Counted from the first letter of the stretch, positions 26,594-36,106 are shown. The stretch is DNA of 64,000 nucleotides from Antarcticimicrobium sediminis (GCF_004348975.1 NZ_SMFP01000010.1:122140-186139), one strand, 5' to 3'. Numbers and translations are program-made. Notes: generated by a model from the letters alone, not told the origin.

Positions 26594-26935
26594 ATGACTG
26601 TTCGTATCACCGAAAACCTGTCCATCGACCTTGATCGCGAGGACTGGTGCTGTGTCGCCTGTGGTCATCGTCTTGCCAAGGCGCGAGAGAACTACAAGAC
26701 CGGTTGCATGGTCGCCGAGGTGCCGATGGAAGAGGCGCATCCGCCGATGTTGGAAGGGGCGGCTGTCAGCTTTATGCCGAACCCGGATTTCTGTCGACTG
26801 GTGGAGTTCTATTGCCCGAATTGCGGCACGGTTCTGGAAAACGAATATGTGCCGCCGGGGCATCCGCTGACCCATGATATCGAGCTTGATATCGACGCGC
26901 TCAAGGCACGCCGCGCGTCAGGCAGCGCATCATGA
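26594..26935 (+). CDS. Small metal-site subunit, acetone/acetophenone carboxylase gamma-like
   Basis: A 113-residue protein with two CxxC pairs, WCCVACGH near the N-terminus and FYCPNCGTVLENEY near the C-terminus, as expected for a zinc site. It resembles the small subunits of acetone carboxylase (AcxC) and of acetophenone carboxylase (ApcB, about 15 kDa). The gene starts 4 bases after the HyuA stop and overlaps the next gene by ATGA, so the three are co-translated. The role as carboxylase subunit is inferred from context and cysteine pattern. Confidence 0.7.
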   Translation: MTVRITENLSIDLDREDWCCVACGHRLAKARENYKTGCMVAEVPMEEAHPPMLEGAAVSFMPNPDFCRLVEFYCPNCGTVLENEYVPPGHPLTHDIELDIDALKARRASGSAS

Positions 26936-27750
26936 GCGGGCAGGCAGCGATCACCGCGCTGCGCCGGGCCGAGGTCTGGCCAGAGCCGATCGTGATGCCC
27001 TGTGCGGCAGCGCTGGGGGCGCGGCTGGATGGGCGCGTCCCGGAAGACCTGCGGGCGAGCGCGCAGGTTCTGGCCGATGCCTGCCTGTCGGCGGCCCGCT
27101 TTCTGGAGGCGGATGCGGTCTGGATTTCGGCGTTGGCCCCGGATGGGGGCGCCGATTTCGGGCCAGAGTTTCTGCGCGATGCCGCGACGCGGGCCATCGC
27201 GGCGGCCCGCATTGCCGGGCTGGGGGTGGTGGTCGAACTGCGCGGGCCACTGGCCCGGGCGCTGGAGATTGGCGGCGAGACTGGCGGCAACGTGGATGCC
27301 GCGCTCAAGACCATCAAACCGGCGATGATCGCGGAGTTCGAGGCCATCGCCAATCTGCGCCCTGACATCATCGTGCTGGCCGATCCCAAAGCCAGCCCGG
27401 AGCAGGCCGACAGCCGCGCGCTTGCCCGGCTTTATGGGGCGCTGAAGCGGCTGGCCGAGCATTACGACATTCTCAAGGGCATGTGCCCCGCCCAGCCGGG
27501 CATGTCCGGCCCGACCGCGCCGGATCTGGCGTTTGGCGATCCGGATGCGCCGGGCTCAACAGAGCGCGCGCGCGCCATCGCGCCGGACTGGAGCGTGGAG
27601 GAGACGTTCACCCGCGAGGTCCGCAACGCCATGGAGGCGGCCCGCCAAAGCGCAGAAACGCTTATCGTATCGGGCCGCATCTCAGGAGCGAGCGTGGCGA
27701 GCCCAGAGGCGATCCGCACCGCGGTGCAAGGGATACGGGGCCGCGCCTGA
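26932..27750 (+). CDS. Uncharacterised protein within the ketone-carboxylase-type cluster
   Basis: A 272-residue, alanine-rich soluble protein that I do not recognise. The middle alternates beta and alpha: ADAVWISALAPDGGADFGP, AARIAGLGVVVELRGPLARA, NLRPDIIVLADPKASPEQ, LKRLAEHYDILKGMCPAQPG. This is suggestive of a TIM-barrel-like or Rossmann fold. No signal peptide or membrane segment is seen. It overlaps the small metal-site gene (ATGA) and precedes the second HyuA by 28 bases, so it is likely a subunit or maturation factor. In acetophenone carboxylase there is an ApcE subunit of about 34 kDa; this protein is the only candidate for that role here, but homology is not shown. Confidence 0.7.
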   Translation: MSGQAAITALRRAEVWPEPIVMPCAAALGARLDGRVPEDLRASAQVLADACLSAARFLEADAVWISALAPDGGADFGPEFLRDAATRAIAAARIAGLGVVVELRGPLARALEIGGETGGNVDAALKTIKPAMIAEFEAIANLRPDIIVLADPKASPEQADSRALARLYGALKRLAEHYDILKGMCPAQPGMSGPTAPDLAFGDPDAPGSTERARAIAPDWSVEETFTREVRNAMEAARQSAETLIVSGRISGASVASPEAIRTAVQGIRGRA

Positions 27751-27778
27751 GCTGCGCGCCCAACAGGAGGAGACAACC

Positions 27779-29917
27779 ATGACATATGATGTTGGCATCG
27801 ACATCGGCGGCACCTTCACCGACCTCTGCGCGATCGGCGCGGAGGGCGGTCTGATCACCGCCAAGACCCCCACCACCCACTATGACCTGTCGGTCGGGCT
27901 GATCCGGGGGCTCAAGGATCTGGGCACCCGCGCCGGACAGGACCCCGAGACGTTTCTGGGCAACGTGGAGGCGCTGCGCTATTCCACTACCATCGGCACC
28001 AATGCGCTGATCGAGCGCAAGGGGCCGCGGCTGGGTCTGATCACCACCGCCGGGTTCGAAGACACGATCTTTATCGGGCGCAGCCGCAGCTGGGCCGATG
28101 GCATGGCGCTGCACGAGATCCGCGACATGGCCACCATCGCCAAACCGGCGCCGCTGGTGCCGCCGGAAATGGTGGTGGGCCTGTCCGAAAGGATGGATTG
28201 CCACGGCGCAGCGGTGCGTCCGCTAGACCACGACGAGGTGCGCGAACAGCTGCAGAAACTGGTCGATCAGGGGGTGCAGGGGATCGTCGTATCGCTGATG
28301 TGGTCGTTTTTGAACCCGGCGCATGAGCGCGAGGTCCGCCGCATCATCGAAGAGGAATATCCCGAAGAGTTCCTTGGCTCGATGCCGGTAACGCTGGCCA
28401 GCGAGGTCTCGCCCAAGGCGGGGGAATACACCCGGACCATGACCGCGCTGGTCAATGCCTATATCCATGGCGTGATGACGCAGGAGCTGGGCGATCTCAC
28501 CACCAACCTGCGCCGGGCCAACTATCGTCGGCCGCTTATTCTGGTGCACAACACCGGCGGGTCCAAGAAGGTGTCGCGCACCCGCGCGGTTCTGACCCAC
28601 AATGCCGGCCCGGTGGCGGGGATGTACGGCGCGTCGCTGATCGGCGCGCAAGAGGGGCACAAGAACATCATCTTTGCCGACATGGGCGGCACCTCGTTCG
28701 ATATCGGGGTGTTGGCGGGCGGCACCCTCAAGGCGCAGGATTTCATCCCGGTGATCGACCGCTGGCGGACCAATATTCCGGCAATCGAGGTCAAGTCGAT
28801 CGGGGCCGGTGGCGGCTCTATCGCGTGGATCAATACGGCGATGGGCGGACAGTTGGAGGTCGGGCCGCAATCGGCGGGCTCGGTTCCCGGTCCGGCCTGT
28901 TACGATCAGGGCGGCACCTACCCGACCGTGACCGATGCCGATCTGGTGCTGGGCTATATCAACCCCGATAACTATCTCGGCGGGGCCATGCTGCTGGACC
29001 CGGACGCCTCGGAAGAGGTGATCGAGGAGAAAATCGCGCAGCCGCTCGGGATTTCCACGCTTGAGGCCGCTTGGCGCATCCGCCGGCTGGTCGATGCGCG
29101 CATGGGGCAAGAGATGTTCAACGAGGTCGCGCTCAAAGGGCACAACCCGCGCAAGTTTGTTGTCTTTGCCTGCGGCGGGGCCGGGGCTGGGCATGCCTGT
29201 GGCTTTGCCCGCCATATCGGCGCAAATACCGTGATCGTGCCGGCGATGTCCTCGGTTTCCGGGGCGTTTGGCGCATCCAGCATGGAAATCCGTCAGGTCT
29301 GGGAACAGTCGCGCAGCTTTCGGGTGTTCAACTTCATGGACCAGTCGCATCTGGCCGATTGCGCGCCGCTCAACGGCCTGATCGCAGAATTGACCGATAA
29401 GGCCATGCGCGATCTCAAGCTTGAAGGGTTTGACGAGGACCGGATCGGTTTCACGCTTGAATTCGATATGCGCTATGGCTCGCAATATCACCTGACACGG
29501 GTGACCGCGCCGAAGCTGGGCTTTGACGGGGTCGCGGATATCGAGGCGCTGTGTGGTCTCTTTGAACAGCAATACGCTGAGATCTATTCGCCCGAGGCGG
29601 CCTTTCCGTCGGGGGGGATCAATATCGAGGCGGTGTTTGTCACCGCGCGGGTGCACCAAGAGCCGCGCAAACTGATCGGTGCAGGCGACAACCCGCCGCG
29701 CGATGCGGTCGCACAGGCCACCCGTTTGGCCTGTTTCGATCCCGCTCAGGGGCTGGTGGAGACGCCGATCCATGACTGGAGCGCGCTTGCGCCGGGCGAC
29801 ACGATTGCCGGTCCCGCGATCATCGAGGCCCCGGACACGACCTATGTGATCGATCCGGGATGGAGCTATCGCATGAACGAGTTCCGCAACGGCATCGTCA
29901 CCGTCAAGGCCGACTGA
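27779..29917 (+). CDS. Hydantoinase A / ketone-carboxylase ATPase-type subunit 2
   Basis: A 712-residue HyuA-family protein, distinct from the first copy. Phosphate motifs are YDVGIDIGGTFTDLCAIG and IIFADMGGTSFDIGVLAG; the adenosine region is VFACGGAGAGHACGFARHIG, and GTNALIERKGPRLGLITT is well conserved. GGAGGAG precedes the ATG. It is closer in size and character to AcxA/ApcC-type beta subunits of ketone carboxylases than to 5-oxoprolinase. The cytoplasmic complex would couple ATP hydrolysis to carboxylation with HyuB next door. Confidence 0.82.
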   Translation: MTYDVGIDIGGTFTDLCAIGAEGGLITAKTPTTHYDLSVGLIRGLKDLGTRAGQDPETFLGNVEALRYSTTIGTNALIERKGPRLGLITTAGFEDTIFIGRSRSWADGMALHEIRDMATIAKPAPLVPPEMVVGLSERMDCHGAAVRPLDHDEVREQLQKLVDQGVQGIVVSLMWSFLNPAHEREVRRIIEEEYPEEFLGSMPVTLASEVSPKAGEYTRTMTALVNAYIHGVMTQELGDLTTNLRRANYRRPLILVHNTGGSKKVSRTRAVLTHNAGPVAGMYGASLIGAQEGHKNIIFADMGGTSFDIGVLAGGTLKAQDFIPVIDRWRTNIPAIEVKSIGAGGGSIAWINTAMGGQLEVGPQSAGSVPGPACYDQGGTYPTVTDADLVLGYINPDNYLGGAMLLDPDASEEVIEEKIAQPLGISTLEAAWRIRRLVDARMGQEMFNEVALKGHNPRKFVVFACGGAGAGHACGFARHIGANTVIVPAMSSVSGAFGASSMEIRQVWEQSRSFRVFNFMDQSHLADCAPLNGLIAELTDKAMRDLKLEGFDEDRIGFTLEFDMRYGSQYHLTRVTAPKLGFDGVADIEALCGLFEQQYAEIYSPEAAFPSGGINIEAVFVTARVHQEPRKLIGAGDNPPRDAVAQATRLACFDPAQGLVETPIHDWSALAPGDTIAGPAIIEAPDTTYVIDPGWSYRMNEFRNGIVTVKAD

Positions 29918-29985
29918 GAACAGCCGCCGCCGCCCCGATCCGCCACACCGGCGGGCAGGGGGCGGTCCGCGGCAGGGAGGATAAC

Positions 29986-32052
29986 ATGAACGCTTTCAAT
30001 ACCATCAAGTACAGCCGCGATCCCGAGATCGTACAGCATCTGCGCCCCGAACCGCCCAGCGATTGGGAGGCCCGTACGATGCCGGGGCTTGACCCGCTGG
30101 ACTATGAGATCTTCACCCACAAGATGCAGATGATCGCGCTTGAGGGCAAGGAAACCACCATGAAACTCGGCGCGTCCACGGGGATGCGCTGGGGCGATGT
30201 GGCCTTTGGGATCTATACCGCGCAGGGCGATCTGGCGGTCTGCGCCACCGGCATCTATCACCACGCGGTGCTCAGCCAGTTGCCGGTCAAATACCTGATC
30301 AAGCATCTGGCCAACGACCCCACCGTCGGGCTGAAGGAGGGCGACTCCTTCTTCTATAACGATCCCTATTATGGCGGCGTGCACAATGCCGATATGGGGC
30401 TTTGCGTGCCGGTGTTTTCGGAGGGCAAGCTGATCTGCTTTATCGGGGCGGCGGTGCACACCGGCGAGTGCGGCGGCTCTGAGCCCGGCGGCATGGTGAA
30501 CAGCGCGAAGTCGCGCTATGACGAGGGGCTGATGTCCCCGCCGATCAAGATTGGTGAGAACTTTGAGCTGAAAGAGGATCTGCTGGGTCTGCTGGCCAAT
30601 TCGACCCGTGACCCACGCACCATGGTTCTGGACATCAAGGCCCGGCTGGCCGCCTCGCGGATCGCGGAACGGCGGGTGCATGAGACACTGGCCGAGACGG
30701 GGGCGGATTTCCTTGTCGGTGGGCTGCGGCGCATCCTGCAACAAACCGGCGAAGCCGCGCGCGCCAAGGTCGCGACGCTGAACGATGGCATCTTTCGCCA
30801 GCCGCGTTTCATCGACACCACCGGGCCGGAAGCCGCGCTGCTCAAGATCAACCTGGTCGTCGAGAAGAAGGGCGACCGGATCAAGCTGATCCTGCATGGG
30901 TCGTCTCCGACATTGCCCGACCGGCCCATGAACACCTTTTTCCAAGGCCTCATCGGCATGGCCATGGTCTATGCCTGTGGCTGGCTGTTCCCGGAGCTGC
31001 CGGCAAACAACGGGCTGCTTGAGGCGGTGGATTGGGAGTTTCCCGAAGGCAGTTTCATCAACGCGCAGGGCGATGTGCCGGTCTCCTATGCGCCTGCCAC
31101 CCAGGTCGCCTTTGCCCAGGGCATGTTCATGACGGGGGCCAAGATGACCTATGCCACCGATCCCAGCCGTGCGGTTGGGGCGTGGCATACCGGGTTCGCG
31201 GTGACGGTTTTCGCCGGCTACAACCAATGGGGCGAACCGATTGCCGACATCACCCCCGAGATCAACGCCACCGGCGCGGGCGGACGGCCCGGTGCCGATG
31301 GGGTTGACGTGGCAGGCGCGTTCTTTGCCACGATGAGCGATTGCGGTGACGTCGAGACGACCGAGGCAGAGCGCCCGTTTCTGTACACATTCCGCAACTT
31401 TTTCAACAATTCCTATGGCCACGGGAAATACCGGGGCGGCTCTGGCGTGGGGATGGGGCTGAAGGTGCACGGGGTGCCGATGGTCGCCATCGGCTCAATG
31501 GGGTTCGGATCGCATTTTCCGGCTACCTTGGGGATCTTTGGCGGGCGCGCGGCACCGCCGGCGTTTGTGCAGACCGTGCGCGGCTCCAATCTTGACGGGT
31601 TGATGGCAGAGGGGCGCGCCGATCTTCCACGCCGGTTGGAAGACCTTTATGCGCCCGGGGGCACGCCAGAGGAGGGCACGCGCGATTACCTCAGCGTCGC
31701 GCATCCGCCCGCGCTCTACGAGGGCGGTGACACCTTCTATGTTCCGGTCACCGGCGGTGCCGGATATGGCGATCCGCTGCAGCGCGATCCCGATGCCGTG
31801 GCGCACGATGTGTCGAGCGGTCGCTGTTCGGTCGAGGCCGCGCGCGACATCTATATCGTCGAGATCGACGGGCGCACCGGGTTGGCCGACAAAGACGGGA
31901 CCACAGCGCGGCGCGATGCGGCCCGCAAGGCGCGTCTGGCCCGGGCCAAACCCTATGACGCCTTTGTCGCAGAGTGGTCCAAACTCTCGCCGCCGGCCGA
32001 GGTGCTGCGGTATTACGGGCCCTGGGACGGGTCTGCGGCGCAGGAGGCATGA
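29986..32052 (+). CDS. Hydantoinase B / ketone-carboxylase subunit
   Basis: A 688-residue HyuB-family protein. Family hallmarks are LDYEIFTHKMQMIALEGKET, then FFYNDPYYGGVHNADMGLCV, IGAAVHTGECGGSEPGGM, and the glycine-rich HGKYRGGSGVGMGLKVHG. The ATG at 29986 has AGGGAGGATA in front; the region between it and the previous stop is short. In acetophenone carboxylase the HyuB homologue is ApcD (about 75 kDa), close to this size. It should form the catalytic core with the HyuA subunits. Confidence 0.84.
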   Translation: MNAFNTIKYSRDPEIVQHLRPEPPSDWEARTMPGLDPLDYEIFTHKMQMIALEGKETTMKLGASTGMRWGDVAFGIYTAQGDLAVCATGIYHHAVLSQLPVKYLIKHLANDPTVGLKEGDSFFYNDPYYGGVHNADMGLCVPVFSEGKLICFIGAAVHTGECGGSEPGGMVNSAKSRYDEGLMSPPIKIGENFELKEDLLGLLANSTRDPRTMVLDIKARLAASRIAERRVHETLAETGADFLVGGLRRILQQTGEAARAKVATLNDGIFRQPRFIDTTGPEAALLKINLVVEKKGDRIKLILHGSSPTLPDRPMNTFFQGLIGMAMVYACGWLFPELPANNGLLEAVDWEFPEGSFINAQGDVPVSYAPATQVAFAQGMFMTGAKMTYATDPSRAVGAWHTGFAVTVFAGYNQWGEPIADITPEINATGAGGRPGADGVDVAGAFFATMSDCGDVETTEAERPFLYTFRNFFNNSYGHGKYRGGSGVGMGLKVHGVPMVAIGSMGFGSHFPATLGIFGGRAAPPAFVQTVRGSNLDGLMAEGRADLPRRLEDLYAPGGTPEEGTRDYLSVAHPPALYEGGDTFYVPVTGGAGYGDPLQRDPDAVAHDVSSGRCSVEAARDIYIVEIDGRTGLADKDGTTARRDAARKARLARAKPYDAFVAEWSKLSPPAEVLRYYGPWDGSAAQEA

Positions 32053-32056
32053 TCCG

Positions 32057-33661
32057 ATGACAGATCCGATGACTGCGCAAACCATCCACGACCTGCTGGC
32101 GCAGCAGGCCCGCCGCTATGGCGAGGCGCCGTTCGTGACCTTCAAGGATGTCGCGTTCAGTTTTGCCGATCTTGACGCGATGAGCCGTCGGGCCGCCGCC
32201 GGGTTGGCCGCAATCGGTGTGGGCAAGGGCGACCGGGTGGCGCTGATGATCGACAATTGTGTCGAATACCTCGCGCTGTGGTTCGGTCTGTCGCGCCTTG
32301 GCGCGGTGGAGGTGCCGCTCAATACCGGGCATCGCGGCGCGGTGCTGTCGCATATGCTGCGGCTGTCCAAGGCGCGGGTGATCGTGATCGAGCCCGGGTT
32401 GATCCCGACGTTCAAAGAGGCCGCGGCCGACTTGGCGTCCCCGCCGTGCATGGTGGTGCGGGGGCCTGTGGATATGGACGGTGCCGTGTCCCTTGATGCG
32501 GTGATGGCGATAGAGGACGTGCCGCCAGAGGTCGCGGTCGCGCCAAGTGATCCCTATGCGATCATGTTCACCTCTGGCACGACGGGCCTGTCCAAGGGGG
32601 CGCTGATGCCGCAGGGCTATGCCCTGAACGCGGCGCGCCAGATCTGCGAGGCCACCGGCTATGGCGAGGGCGATTGCCTGTACAATGCGCTGCCGCTTTT
32701 CCACGGCAACGCACAGGTGCTGAGCGCCTTGCCGGCACTGATGGCTGGCGCACGCACGGTGCTGTGTGACCGGTTCTCGGCGCGTCGGTTCTGGGATGAC
32801 ATCCGGGACCATCGCTGCACGGCCTTCAACTATATCGGCACCATCCTTTCGGTTCTGATGAAGGCGCCGGAAAGCCCGGCGGACCGCGACCATGGGTTGC
32901 AGGTGATGATGGGGGCCGGGGCTGGCAAAGGGCTGTTCGAAGCCTTCGAGGCCCGTTTCGGTGTCTCGCTCATCGAGGGTTATGGCATGAGCGAGATCGG
33001 CGTTCCCATCACCAGTGACCCGGCGCGCAAGCGGCCCGGCTCCTGCGGGCGCCAGACCGCGCATTATGACCTGATGCTGATGGGGCGGGACGGCAACGCG
33101 ATCGAAACCCCGGATACGCCGGGCGAGCTTTTGGTGCGGCCAAAGCGGCCAAACGGGATGATGATCGAATATGTGGAGATGCCTGAGAAAACCGTCGAGG
33201 CATTCCGTGATCTGTGGTTTCACACCGGCGATCTGCTGCAACGCGATGCCGATGGCTTTTGGTTCTTTCTTGACCGCGACAAGGATGCGCTGCGCCGCCG
33301 GGGCGAGAATATTTCCTCGTTCGAGGTGGAGCGGGTGATCAACATGATGCCCGAGGTGGTGGAATGTGCGGTGATCCCGGTGCCGTCGGATCTGGGCGAG
33401 GATGACGTGATGATCTGCGTTGTTCCCCGCGACGGCGCACAGGTCAGCGGGCAGGCGGTTCGCGCCTATTGTCAGGGCAAGATGGCCGATTTCATGTTGC
33501 CGCGCTACGTGCGTTTTGTGCCGGTATTGCCAAAGACGGCGACCGCCCGGGTAGAGAAACACAAACTCAAGTCCGAGGGCGTGACGGCCGACACTTGGGA
33601 CGCCGAAACCGAAGATGCTGAAACCGGGGATGCCGAGACAACGGTCGAGGTGCGGGCATGA
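32057..33661 (+). CDS. AMP-forming acyl-CoA ligase
   Basis: A 534-residue ANL-family ligase. The P-loop is MFTSGTTGLSKGALMP; later LIEGYGMSEIGVPITSD (A5), FHTGDLLQRDADGFWFFLDR (A7) and DALRRRGENISSFEVERV (A8) follow. The usual C-terminal lysine region reads TATARVEKHKLK. After it the chain ends in a short acidic repeat, AETEDAETGDAETT, not typical of the family. In the proposed pathway it would activate the beta-keto acid made by the carboxylase, as benzoylacetate-CoA ligase does in acetophenone degradation. The ATG at 32057 has GGAGG at a good distance; the gene overlaps the next by 4 bases. Confidence 0.88.
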   Translation: MTDPMTAQTIHDLLAQQARRYGEAPFVTFKDVAFSFADLDAMSRRAAAGLAAIGVGKGDRVALMIDNCVEYLALWFGLSRLGAVEVPLNTGHRGAVLSHMLRLSKARVIVIEPGLIPTFKEAAADLASPPCMVVRGPVDMDGAVSLDAVMAIEDVPPEVAVAPSDPYAIMFTSGTTGLSKGALMPQGYALNAARQICEATGYGEGDCLYNALPLFHGNAQVLSALPALMAGARTVLCDRFSARRFWDDIRDHRCTAFNYIGTILSVLMKAPESPADRDHGLQVMMGAGAGKGLFEAFEARFGVSLIEGYGMSEIGVPITSDPARKRPGSCGRQTAHYDLMLMGRDGNAIETPDTPGELLVRPKRPNGMMIEYVEMPEKTVEAFRDLWFHTGDLLQRDADGFWFFLDRDKDALRRRGENISSFEVERVINMMPEVVECAVIPVPSDLGEDDVMICVVPRDGAQVSGQAVRAYCQGKMADFMLPRYVRFVPVLPKTATARVEKHKLKSEGVTADTWDAETEDAETGDAETTVEVRA

Positions 33662-34083
33662 CGGGCGATCCCTCAGCGGCCCCCGTGGGGCCCGAGTTGC
33701 CGCCCGAGTTGGCGCAGCAGTTTCATGTCGATTCTGCGGGCACGGTCTGGCTGCGCGCCGGGCGGTGTGCAGAGACGGTGGTGTTCCCGCCGCGCCGGTA
33801 TTGCGGCGACGACATGTCGGACCCGGAAGAGGTGCTGCTGCCCGGCGCGGGGCGGGTGAACTGTGTCACCCGGGTGCGGGTGCGCCCGCCCTATGATCTG
33901 CCGCAGGGCTATATGATCGGCTTTGTCGATCTCGACGCCGCCCCGGTGCGGGTCTTTGGCCTGTTCGCCCCGCAGGATGCCGGCGCAATGGTGCCGGGCC
34001 GGGCGGTGGCGCTGACCCTGCAGCCGTTTGGAACAGATAACGAGGGCACCCCCTGCCTGCGGCCTGTTTTCGTCGCGGCCTGA
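33658..34083 (+). CDS. OB-fold (DUF35-type) partner of the thiolase
   Basis: A 141-residue protein with the DUF35 layout: a rubredoxin-like segment with FPPRRYCGDD but only part of the usual four cysteines, then an OB-fold strand pattern (GRVNCVTRVRVRPP, GYMIGFVDLDAAPVRVFGLF, AMVPGRAVALTLQPFG). Such proteins form complexes with SCP2-type thiolases and acyl-CoA hydratases. It overlaps the ligase (ATGA) and precedes the thiolase by 19 bases, so it is probably the thiolase subunit. Some zinc ligands seem lost. Confidence 0.75.
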   Translation: MTGDPSAAPVGPELPPELAQQFHVDSAGTVWLRAGRCAETVVFPPRRYCGDDMSDPEEVLLPGAGRVNCVTRVRVRPPYDLPQGYMIGFVDLDAAPVRVFGLFAPQDAGAMVPGRAVALTLQPFGTDNEGTPCLRPVFVAA

Positions 34084-34102
34084 GGCCTTCGAGAAGGAAA
34101 AG

Positions 34103-35254
34103 ATGACCATGACAACCCCTTGGATCGCGGGCTGCGGCCTGACCGCGTTTGGTCGCCATCAGGATACCTCGCTGGAGGCCCTGGCCGCGACGGCAGCGCG
34201 TGAGGCGCTGTTGGAGGCCGGGCTGTCGCCCGGACGTATCGGCATGGCGGTTTTCGCCAATGCGCTGGCCGCCCGCCTGACGGGTAGCCTGACGGTGGGG
34301 CAGGACGCCTTGGCCCATGTCGGGCTGGCGGGCTGTGCCGTGCTGAATGTGGAAAACGCCTGTACCTCGGGCTCCACAGCGTTTCACGTCGCCGGTATGG
34401 CGATCCGTTCGGGAGAGGTGGACGCCGCGCTGGTTGTCGGGGCGGAGAAGATGTTTCACCCGGCCTTGGGTCTGATCGACTCGGGCAAGACGCTGCCCGA
34501 TACGCTGCTGGGCCGGGTGACGCCTGCGGGTTTTGCCCTGCGCGCCAGCCGTCATATGGACCGTTTCGGCACCACGGCAGAGCAGCTTGCCGCCGTTTCG
34601 GTCAAGAACCGTCGCGCCGCTGCTGGCAATCCGCGCGCGATGATGCGCGATCCGATCACGCTGGCGGATGTGCTGTCCGCGCCGATGGTGGTCGATCCGC
34701 TGACGCGGTTGCAATGTTCGCCCGTTGCCGACGGTGCGGCGGCGATGGTTCTGGTCAATGACCGGCTGGCGCGCGAACTGGGCGCGCGGATGCGGGTGCG
34801 GGCCTCGGTTCTGACCAGTGGCGCATACGATCAGGTCGCCGATCTTTCGGAATGGCAGACCGATACACGCACCGCGCGGATCGCCTATGAACGTGCCGGC
34901 ATCACGGCGGAAGATCTGAGCGTGGTGGAATGTCACGATGCCTTTTCCATCGCCGAGATCCTGCACTACGAGGGGCTGGGCCTGTGCCCGGTCGGGCAGG
35001 GGGGGCGGTACGCCGAACGCCTGCTGGCGGGGGAGGCGGGTTGTACGCCGGTGAACCCCTCGGGCGGGCTTATGTCGCGCGGTCACCCCATCGGGGCCAC
35101 GGGGGTCGCCCAGATCATTGAGGTGGCTCGCTATCTTGACGCGGGACCGGCGCCGCGCACGGGCGCGCTGGGTCTGGCCCATTGCATGGGCGGGGACAAG
35201 GACGCCGACACCAAATCCTGCACCATCGCAATCATCGAACGAACGGCCGCCTGA
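34103..35254 (+). CDS. SCP2-type thiolase
   Basis: A 383-residue thiolase-fold protein. The nucleophile region is LNVENACTSGSTAFHVAG. The first histidine is in VVECHDAFSIAEI and the second in NPSGGLMSRGHPIGATG, where the catalytic groups of the lipid-transfer-type thiolase lie; LAHCMGG is near the C-terminus. AGAAGGA precedes the ATG. Placed after a CoA ligase and an OB-fold partner, it should cleave the 3-ketoacyl-CoA to acetyl-CoA plus a shorter acyl-CoA. The chain-length preference is unknown. Confidence 0.88.
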   Translation: MTMTTPWIAGCGLTAFGRHQDTSLEALAATAAREALLEAGLSPGRIGMAVFANALAARLTGSLTVGQDALAHVGLAGCAVLNVENACTSGSTAFHVAGMAIRSGEVDAALVVGAEKMFHPALGLIDSGKTLPDTLLGRVTPAGFALRASRHMDRFGTTAEQLAAVSVKNRRAAAGNPRAMMRDPITLADVLSAPMVVDPLTRLQCSPVADGAAAMVLVNDRLARELGARMRVRASVLTSGAYDQVADLSEWQTDTRTARIAYERAGITAEDLSVVECHDAFSIAEILHYEGLGLCPVGQGGRYAERLLAGEAGCTPVNPSGGLMSRGHPIGATGVAQIIEVARYLDAGPAPRTGALGLAHCMGGDKDADTKSCTIAIIERTAA

Positions 35255-35297
35255 CAGCGGCGGCCCGCCATATTTTCAGGGAGAGGGAGAGAAGCCC

Positions 35298-36071
35298 ATG
35301 GACGACAAGACCAGATTGACAGGGAAAACCGCATTGATCACCGGGGCCGGTGGGGCCATCGGCGGGACAACCGCCCGGCTGATGGCGGCGCGCGGGGCGC
35401 ATATCGTGGCGGTGGATCGTGACCCTGCCGCGCTCAAGGCGCTGGCCGATGACATTCCCGAGTGCACCACGGTGGTGGCCGATGTCACCGACGAGGTTGC
35501 GGTAAAATCCTATGTCGAGGCGGCGATCACGGCGCGGGGTAAGATCGACATCTTTTTCAACAACGCCGGGATTGAGGGCGATTTCCATCCCATCGGCGAC
35601 TATCCGACTGAGGACTTTCGCAAGATTGTCGATATCAACCTGATCGGTGTCTTCATGGGATACAAATACGTTGTGCCCCGGATGCTGGAGTCGGGCGGTG
35701 GATCGATCATCGTGTCCTCGTCGGTCGGCGGGTTGGTTGGCACCCCGCTGATCTGCGGCTATACGGCCACGAAACACGCTGTGCTTGGCCTGATGCGCAC
35801 CGTGGCCGCCGAATGCGGCGCGGCGGGGATCCGCTCGAACGCGGTCAATCCCGGGCCTATCGAGTCGCGCATGATGGGCGATGTCGAGAAAGGGATGGGG
35901 GCCGGTATGCCCGACGGCGCGGTTCGCCAGATGATGACGCAGATGGTGCCGATGCAACGCTATGGCAAACCGTCCGAGGTGGCCGAACTGGTGAGCTTCC
36001 TCGGCTCTGACGCGGCGAGTTTTGTCAATGGTGCAGTGATGACCGTGGATGGCGGCTTTACCACCGTCTGA
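35298..36071 (+). CDS. Short-chain dehydrogenase/reductase
   Basis: A 257-residue classical SDR. The cofactor motif is TGAGGAIGG (with VAVDRD, favouring NAD), followed by NNAG, the catalytic serine in IIVSSSVGGLVG, Y-x-x-x-K as GYTATKHAVLG, and NPGPIESRM. It closes the cluster, 43 bases after the thiolase, ahead of a strong terminator. In ethylbenzene and phenylethanol degradation an NAD-dependent SDR oxidises the secondary alcohol to the ketone substrate of the carboxylase; the same role is plausible here but not proven. Confidence 0.88.
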   Translation: MDDKTRLTGKTALITGAGGAIGGTTARLMAARGAHIVAVDRDPAALKALADDIPECTTVVADVTDEVAVKSYVEAAITARGKIDIFFNNAGIEGDFHPIGDYPTEDFRKIVDINLIGVFMGYKYVVPRMLESGGGSIIVSSSVGGLVGTPLICGYTATKHAVLGLMRTVAAECGAAGIRSNAVNPGPIESRMMGDVEKGMGAGMPDGAVRQMMTQMVPMQRYGKPSEVAELVSFLGSDAASFVNGAVMTVDGGFTTV

Positions 36072-36106
36072 CCAGTCGGGGATCGCAGAGCGCCATCAGC
36101 GAAACA

